This document shows positions 59,327 to 64,000 of a stretch of 64,000 nucleotides of DNA, one piece after another. Within the stretch, counting starts at the first letter, position 1. The number at the start of each line of letters is the position of its first letter. A model generated the notes under the pieces. The model was not told where the DNA came from and ran no database searches. It worked only from the letters and a program-made list of their open reading frames with translations. Position numbers and translations under genes: made by a program. The DNA is from Ruegeria sp. THAF33 (lineage in GTDB: Bacteria; Pseudomonadota; Alphaproteobacteria; Rhodobacterales; Rhodobacteraceae): positions 1-64,000 of the forward strand of contig NZ_CP045388.1 of assembly GCF_009363615.1 (NCBI RefSeq). Reading direction: 5' to 3'.

Positions 59327-59527
59327 ATGGCGAAGAGAAAGACTGGCTGGCCCTTCCTGGAAGGGTTTATCATCGACGGAACGCAGGAAACCCATGTGTT
59401 CACCGACTATCGCTGGGATGATGGAAGCGTGAGCCGCCGCCAATTCGTGGATCCTGACAGTTACGACCCTACGCTTGTCATAGTACGGCCAGTGTCACTC
59501 AAACTGTCGGACAGACAGCATCAGTAG
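59327..59527 (+). CDS. Small hypothetical protein
   Basis: 66-aa open frame (MAKRKTGWPFLEGFIIDGTQETHVFTDYRWDDG...), which follows the Xre gene on the same strand. Its composition is protein-like, with a plausible beta-rich core, but there is no clear ribosome site or family. Its end overlaps the end of the opposite-strand gene by 7 nt. Confidence 0.4.
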   Translation: MAKRKTGWPFLEGFIIDGTQETHVFTDYRWDDGSVSRRQFVDPDSYDPTLVIVRPVSLKLSDRQHQ

Positions 59528-60099
59528 GAAAACCACTCCGAGTGACCCATGTTGCCCTCGTAGTCGCCGAATTCGACCATGATGCTGCGGGAATAGAAGT
59601 GCCAAAGGCCGCCACCGCTCGGATAGGCGATCTCCTGTCCGCTTTCCGAGACGAATGTCGTGGGCCAGGGCGTGTGGGACCCGTAGACCCGCTGGATATA
59701 GCGGCAGGTCCGGTTCTCACGATCGCAGGAGCGGATCGACCAGTCCCACTGACGCGGCTCGTCACGCGGCTCGTAGGAGCGCCCGGTGAACCAGATCACA
59801 TGGGTCCGGTTCAGCCATTCGTATTCGGGCAGGTTGGTGTCGAGCTCGCCCTCGCCGCCGGGCCCGCCCAGCTCGACCGGCACATGGGCAAAGGTGCAAA
59901 CCCCGAAGGGCGGCAGGCTCGGCCAGGGCGTGATGCGGCGGATCATCGTGCGATAGGCCCGCGCGCAGACAGCACTCGGGGGGAAACCACCCGCCATGCA
60001 GAGCATGATGGCGCAGTCGATGTCATAGGCTTGCGCCTTCTCCGGGGCTCCGAAGCCTGCCAAACCCCCGATTATCGCCGCCATTACTTGTCGTCTCAT
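59521..60099 (-). CDS. Exported hypothetical protein beside the virB operon
   Basis: 192-aa protein from ATG 60099 with a signal peptide (MRRQVMAAIIGGLAGFGAPEKAQA). Six or so cysteines (DCAIMLCMAGG, SAVCARAY, GVCTFAHV, RSCDRENRTCRY) suggest disulphides in the periplasm. It is divergent from the virB operon across a promoter region at 60100-60231. Similar proteins accompany T4SS loci in Rhodobacteraceae; function unknown. Confidence 0.65.
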   Translation of the reverse strand: MRRQVMAAIIGGLAGFGAPEKAQAYDIDCAIMLCMAGGFPPSAVCARAYRTMIRRITPWPSLPPFGVCTFAHVPVELGGPGGEGELDTNLPEYEWLNRTHVIWFTGRSYEPRDEPRQWDWSIRSCDRENRTCRYIQRVYGSHTPWPTTFVSESGQEIAYPSGGGLWHFYSRSIMVEFGDYEGNMGHSEWFSY

Positions 60100-60231
60100 G
60101 CCACTCTCCCGCAAAAGTTGCGGCAACTATCGTGCAATATGTAGTTTTCTGCAATATGTCGTATTGACTCTATATAACTTTATGGCCTTAGTGTCGTGAA
60201 GTAGAAGGGCTCTCGTGGGGAGAGTCCGAAC

Positions 60232-60546
60232 ATGCCGATAGCGCGCAACCAGATCCTGATCACCATAGACGGTGTCAAAGACTTGTCCGAGAAGGGCATC
60301 GCGTTCCGCTGCCGGTATGAACTCGTGGGGTTCACGGACGATGGCAAGCCGCGCTACCAGTGCATCTACCTGCGCGAGGGCGAACCGGAAGCCATTCTGG
60401 TCTCAACCCGGATCACCCCGCACGGTCCGGAGCCGCGGTATTTCAACATATGGCCGGGGCTCTTTAAACATCATCTCGAGTTCGGCGACGGGCGCGATTT
60501 GCGCTTTGGTCCTGACTATGAGCTCACCCTCGAGGAGCGCTGCTGA
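60232..60546 (+). CDS. Hypothetical protein preceding virB1
   Basis: 104-aa soluble protein (MPIARNQILITIDGVKDLSEKG...) with probable beta-sheet core. Its last 29 nt overlap the virB1 start in another frame, which suggests operon membership. Family not recognised. Confidence 0.6.
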   Translation: MPIARNQILITIDGVKDLSEKGIAFRCRYELVGFTDDGKPRYQCIYLREGEPEAILVSTRITPHGPEPRYFNIWPGLFKHHLEFGDGRDLRFGPDYELTLEERC

Positions 60547-61183
60547 CGTCATCGCCTTCGGCCGCGACGGCACGGCCCGCACCTCGGGCTGGACCTTCCA
60601 TGGCGAGAGGCCTGCATGGGCCGGTCTGGATGATAGCGCTGAGGACGGCGTCGTGCTGGCCGCGCTGGATGCCACGCCGCCGTCCGGTCGCGACGACATC
60701 CTCTCCCTGATCCAGACGACTGCCGTTCGCCATCAGGGGAACCGCGCCCTGCGGCAGGTCGACCTCGATGCGGACGACTGGCAGATCCTGTTCCGCGCTC
60801 TGGTCGAGGCTGAAAGCAGCTACAAACCGACCGCCGTCAGCCCGAAGGGCGCTTACGGTCTTGGCCAGCTGATGCCGGATACTGCCCGTGCATTCGGCGT
60901 CGATCCGCGCGATCCCTCACAGAACCTAGACGGCGCCGCACGCTATCTGCTCGCGCAGCTGGCCACATTCAAGGACATCAACCTGGCACTCGCGGCCTAT
61001 AATGCCGGGCCGCACCGCGTGGTCGAGTATTCGGGCGTGCCGCCCTTCACCGAGACCCGCGACTACATTGCGCGCATCCACCGGATCCGGTCCCGGCTGG
61101 CGGTAGCGCCCGTTTCCGCGCCGGACATCCGCGTCGCGGACCGGGTGCCTGCCCGCGCGCCGGTCCTCATCGAGCTTCAGTAA
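60518..61183 (+). CDS. virB1: Lytic transglycosylase VirB1
   Basis: 221-aa peptidoglycan lyase opening the cell wall for the T4SS. The SLT domain shows the catalytic Glu in ALVEAESSYKPTAVSPKGAYGLGQLMP, and LALAAYNAGPHRV later. No signal peptide is evident from the chosen ATG at 60518; the true start is uncertain. virB2 follows after 16 nt. Confidence 0.85.
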   Translation: MSSPSRSAADVIAFGRDGTARTSGWTFHGERPAWAGLDDSAEDGVVLAALDATPPSGRDDILSLIQTTAVRHQGNRALRQVDLDADDWQILFRALVEAESSYKPTAVSPKGAYGLGQLMPDTARAFGVDPRDPSQNLDGAARYLLAQLATFKDINLALAAYNAGPHRVVEYSGVPPFTETRDYIARIHRIRSRLAVAPVSAPDIRVADRVPARAPVLIELQ

Positions 61184-61199
61184 AACAAGGGAAATTCGC

Positions 61200-61481
61200 A
61201 TGCTTCGACATCGCCTCAGCCGCCTCTTGCCTGTCGCCACAACCCTGGCGGCTTTCGCAACGCCCGCCTTCGCGCAGGACTTGTCGCCGATCCAGACCAT
61301 GCTGGAAACCGTCGAGGCCGCACTAACTGGTCCCATTGGAATCGCGGTCGCCACGCTCGCAGTCATCGGCACCGGTTTCATGTGCATGATGGGACGGCTG
61401 AACTGGGGCTGGTTCGCCTCGGTCATCATCGGGATCGTGCTGATCTTCTCGGCCGGCACCATCGTTGACGGCTTCTCCTGA
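61200..61481 (+). CDS. virB2: T4SS pilin VirB2
   Basis: 93-aa major pilin. A signal peptide (RLLPVATTLAAFATPAFA) is cleaved before QDLSPIQT. The mature part has two transmembrane helices (GPIGIAVATLAVIGTGFMCMM; GWFASVIIGIVLIFSAGTIV) with a short linker, as in TrbC/VirB2. Confidence 0.9.
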   Translation: MLRHRLSRLLPVATTLAAFATPAFAQDLSPIQTMLETVEAALTGPIGIAVATLAVIGTGFMCMMGRLNWGWFASVIIGIVLIFSAGTIVDGFS

Positions 61482-61496
61482 GAACCGAGTAGAGCA

Positions 61497-61775
61497 GTGG
61501 CAGAACGATCCCCCCTCTTTTTGGGCCTCGCCCGACCGCCCAAGTATCTGGGCTTGCCCGTAGGATACCTCGTGGTGCTGGCGACAGGAGTCGTTCTGCC
61601 GTTCATCTGGACGAAGTCGATGGTCTTCTTCCTGATCGGCCTTGTTGCCTATCCGATCCTCTGGTTCGTCGCCGACCGCGAGCCGCATTTCTTCGAAGTG
61701 CTGCGCGTCTCCTATGGATCAGTGCGCCCGACGAAGAACCGGGCCCTGCATGGAGGCGACAGCTTTGGCGCTTGA
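61497..61775 (+). CDS. virB3: T4SS inner-membrane protein VirB3
   Basis: 92-aa protein with GTG start. The N-terminal PLFLGLARPPKYLGLP motif is typical, followed by two hydrophobic segments (YLVVLATGVVLPFIW; MVFFLIGLVAYPILWFVA). It overlaps the start of virB4, the usual VirB3-VirB4 coupling. Confidence 0.9.
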   Translation: MAERSPLFLGLARPPKYLGLPVGYLVVLATGVVLPFIWTKSMVFFLIGLVAYPILWFVADREPHFFEVLRVSYGSVRPTKNRALHGGDSFGA

Positions 61776-64000
61776 TGCAGGCACTCTTTCCACTCACGGA
61801 ACCGCTCTGCTGCAGGCTGGCGGCGGGGCGTTCGCGCAGGAAAGCTATCTCGCGGAGCATCTGCCGTATTTCGCGCTGGCGGATGACGATGTCATGGTGC
61901 TGCGCGAGGGCGACCTCTTGGCGACCCTACGCCTTGATGGTCTGAACCCGATGACCACTGAGGACGCCCGGCTCGACGCGCTCAAGCGCGCGGTTGCCGC
62001 CATCGTCGCCCAGACCGGCAACGCCTTCGGCTTCTACATCCACCGCATTTCCGTTCCGCAGGATCTCGGGATGCGCCCCATCGAGGGAGACAGTTTCGCC
62101 GCCGCGATCGATGCGCGCTGGCAGTCCCATGTCAAAGACCTCCGCCCTACCAAGCGCCAACTCTATCTCAGCGTCATCCGGCGCCCCGATATCTCCGCGC
62201 GCATTCCGTTCCTGCGAGCACTGGCCCGCAAGGCCTGGGTCAAGGACCGCGCGACACGGATGCAGGAACTGAACGAGGTCATGGGCTTCTTCGAGGTAGC
62301 GCTCTCCTCGGCCAACCCGGTCCGGCTGACCCGCACGGGCGGTGAATGGCTGGGCTATCTCAACACGCTGAACGCTGGGGCATTCTCTCCCATAGCCTTC
62401 GGGCAAAGCGCCCTGCCCCTTTCGCACACCCTGAGCAATTGCCGCGCCACCTTTGACGGCGACGTCGTCACCCTGACCGACGCCGTGACCGGTCAGGTCA
62501 AATACGGCGCGCTCTTTTCGATGAAGACCTACCCGGCATTGACCGATGTGACGCTGCTCGACGCGCTCGACCTGCCGCTCGACATCGTGCTGACGAACTC
62601 CTTCAGCCCGATCCCGAACAACATCATGGCCGAACGCATCCAGCGGATCATCCGCCAGATGCACGCCTCAGACGATGCCGCCGTGTCCCTGCGCGAACAA
62701 CTCGGGCAAGCAGCCGACGACCAGGAAGCGGGCCGCATCGCCTTTGGCGATCATCACCTCTCCATCGCCGTCTATGCGCCGGACCGCGACACGCTCGAAC
62801 GGGCCGCCGCCCAGATCAAACGCGTCGGCCAGGAGATCATGTCGGTGATCGTGCGCGAAAACATGGCGTTGAAAGCCACCTATTTTGCACAATCCCCCGG
62901 CAACTTTGGCTATCGCGCCCGCAAGACGCCGATCTCCTCGATCAATTTCGCGGATTTCGCAGCCCTACATGGCAGCGTCGAGGGGCGTGGTCCTGACCAG
63001 TCACCCTGGGGCCAGACCATTTCGGTCCTTCCGACGGTCGGCACCTCGGGCTATCGCTTCAATTTCCACGAGGCGGGCAGCCCGGGCAAGGAACCCACCG
63101 TCGGCCACACCCTTGTCCTGGGGCGCACCGGCACCGGCAAGACACTGACCACCGCTTTCCTCGCAGCCCAAGCGCAACGGGTCGGCGCGCGGCTTTTCTT
63201 CTTCGACAAGGATCGCGGGCTTGAGATGGCCGTCCGCGCCCTTGGTGGCCGCTACAACGAAATCCGGGCAGGCGTGCCCTCCGGCCTGAACCCCCTCGAT
63301 ACCGAAATCGATGAGCGCGGCCGCGCCTGGCTCTCGGACTGGCTGGCGACCCTTCTTTCCCGGGGCGGAACCCTCACCGGCGAGCAATCCCGCCACATCC
63401 AGAGCGCGGTCGCGCAAAATGCCCATGCCGAGGGCTCGCTCAGACGCTTCGCGAGTTTCGAGACCCTGTTTCAGTCGCTCGATGACGATGGCGAGTTGCA
63501 GAGCCGCGTCGCCGAATGGGCGCCCGGCGGGCGCTATGGCTGGGTCTTCGACGAGCCGGAATACGGTGCCGGGCTTGAACTGGCCTCCGACATCATCGGC
63601 TTTGACATGACCGAGATTCTCGACATGACCACCGAGCGCATGGCGGTGCTCTCCTACATCTTCCGTCAGATCGAACGCGTGGTCGAGGATCGCCGCCCCA
63701 CCATCATCGTGCTCGACGAAGCCTGGAAGCTTCTCGACGATCCCTACTTCGGGGCGCGGCTGGAAAACTGGCTGGTCACGCTTCGGAAGATGAATTGCGT
63801 CGTGATCATGATGACGCAATATCCGAGCCAACTGCGCGACAGCCGCGTCGGCAAGACCATCGTCGAGACGGTGCCAACGCAGATCCTCTTCCCGAACGAT
63901 CGCGCCACCGTCTCCGACTACGACTTCCTCCGCGTGAACGCCAAGGAGGGCGCCCTTCTCGTGCAGCCCACCATCGGCCAGCGCATCGCACTTGTGCGCT
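61750..64000 (+). CDS. virB4: T4SS ATPase VirB4 (partial)
   Basis: At least 750 codons, open to the window edge. N-terminal domain EHLPYFALADDDVMVLREGD; the ATPase domain shows Walker A LGRTGTGKT near residue 458 and Walker B IIVLDEAWKLLDDPYF near 655. It powers pilus assembly and substrate transfer. ATG 61750 is given; TTG 61765, preceded by GGAGG at 8 nt, is an attractive alternative. Confidence 0.92.
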   Translation, partial: MEATALALDAGTLSTHGTALLQAGGGAFAQESYLAEHLPYFALADDDVMVLREGDLLATLRLDGLNPMTTEDARLDALKRAVAAIVAQTGNAFGFYIHRISVPQDLGMRPIEGDSFAAAIDARWQSHVKDLRPTKRQLYLSVIRRPDISARIPFLRALARKAWVKDRATRMQELNEVMGFFEVALSSANPVRLTRTGGEWLGYLNTLNAGAFSPIAFGQSALPLSHTLSNCRATFDGDVVTLTDAVTGQVKYGALFSMKTYPALTDVTLLDALDLPLDIVLTNSFSPIPNNIMAERIQRIIRQMHASDDAAVSLREQLGQAADDQEAGRIAFGDHHLSIAVYAPDRDTLERAAAQIKRVGQEIMSVIVRENMALKATYFAQSPGNFGYRARKTPISSINFADFAALHGSVEGRGPDQSPWGQTISVLPTVGTSGYRFNFHEAGSPGKEPTVGHTLVLGRTGTGKTLTTAFLAAQAQRVGARLFFFDKDRGLEMAVRALGGRYNEIRAGVPSGLNPLDTEIDERGRAWLSDWLATLLSRGGTLTGEQSRHIQSAVAQNAHAEGSLRRFASFETLFQSLDDDGELQSRVAEWAPGGRYGWVFDEPEYGAGLELASDIIGFDMTEILDMTTERMAVLSYIFRQIERVVEDRRPTIIVLDEAWKLLDDPYFGARLENWLVTLRKMNCVVIMMTQYPSQLRDSRVGKTIVETVPTQILFPNDRATVSDYDFLRVNAKEGALLVQPTIGQRIALVR

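Noticed and set aside
61927..62664. 245-codon minus-strand frame
   Set aside because: Lies opposite virB4, whose frame is continuous to the window edge with Walker motifs.

Overview
The window looks like part of a large conjugative repABC-type plasmid of an alphaproteobacterium, most likely a Rhodobacteraceae (Roseobacter-group) member. The reasons are the repA-repB-repC order with an antisense-RNA locus between repB and repC, three copies of the 16-bp palindrome GTTAACAGCTGTTAAC, a VirB/VirD4/VirD2 transfer system, and high-GC codon use in most genes. Both ends of the window cut through genes: a CoA-transferase on the left and virB4 on the right.

Region 1 (1-15,087) is an aromatic-acid catabolic block. 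A long minus-strand operon runs catB-benA-benB-benC-benD-livJ-livH-livM-livG-livF (benzoate dioxygenase, diol dehydrogenase, muconate cycloisomerase and a branched-chain-type ABC importer). It converges with catA and a LysR regulator. Divergent from catA lies a second minus-strand operon: an unassigned 147-aa gene, pcaD, a small CPGC protein, a beta-keto-acid cleavage enzyme (BKACE) and a SCOT-like CoA-transferase. No catC and no pcaF are visible. A GTAT-N6-ATAC dyad occurs twice between the divergent catA and pcaD-side genes and once, with one mismatch, upstream of catB, which suggests one shared regulon.

Region 2 (15,088-33,882) is plasmid backbone: virD4, virD2 and a MobC-like gene, an oriT with a RP4/Ti-type TATCCTGC nick motif, small plasmid genes, ArdC, a HipBA-like pair, repABC with parS sites and a predicted counter-transcribed RNA, and a large ParB-like protein. 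Almost every gene right of oriT in this stretch is on the minus strand, so the predicted transferred strand would be their template. Several have a strong hairpin 65-180 nt upstream.

Region 3 (33,883-52,500) is a defence island, visibly more AT-rich from about 41 kb. It starts with a Xre-RES toxin-antitoxin pair. A complete DNA-phosphorothioation set, dndB-dndC-dndD-dndE-dndA, follows. Next comes an opposite-strand gene with a HEPN-like motif, then a restriction arm that is not DndFGH. That arm holds a 1,026-aa protein made of RNA-polymerase-like modules (alpha-CTD-like repeats, sigma region 4, winged helices), a PLD-nuclease/DEAH-helicase, a 63-aa protein, a second DndD-like ATPase, a Dnd-associated protein-4-like gene, a membrane protein and a second DGQHR protein. 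An IS30 transposase remnant carrying a perfect 15-bp hairpin closes the island.

Region 4 (52,715-58,597) is a second catabolic operon: an AraC regulator, an aldehyde dehydrogenase, a Tat-exported GMC oxidoreductase, an OmpW-like porin interrupted by one TGA, and an alpha/beta hydrolase. It could convert an aromatic alcohol or ester to the acid that the ben genes then use. Region 5 (58,671-64,000) has an IS3-type remnant, small plasmid genes and the start of the virB operon (virB1-virB4).
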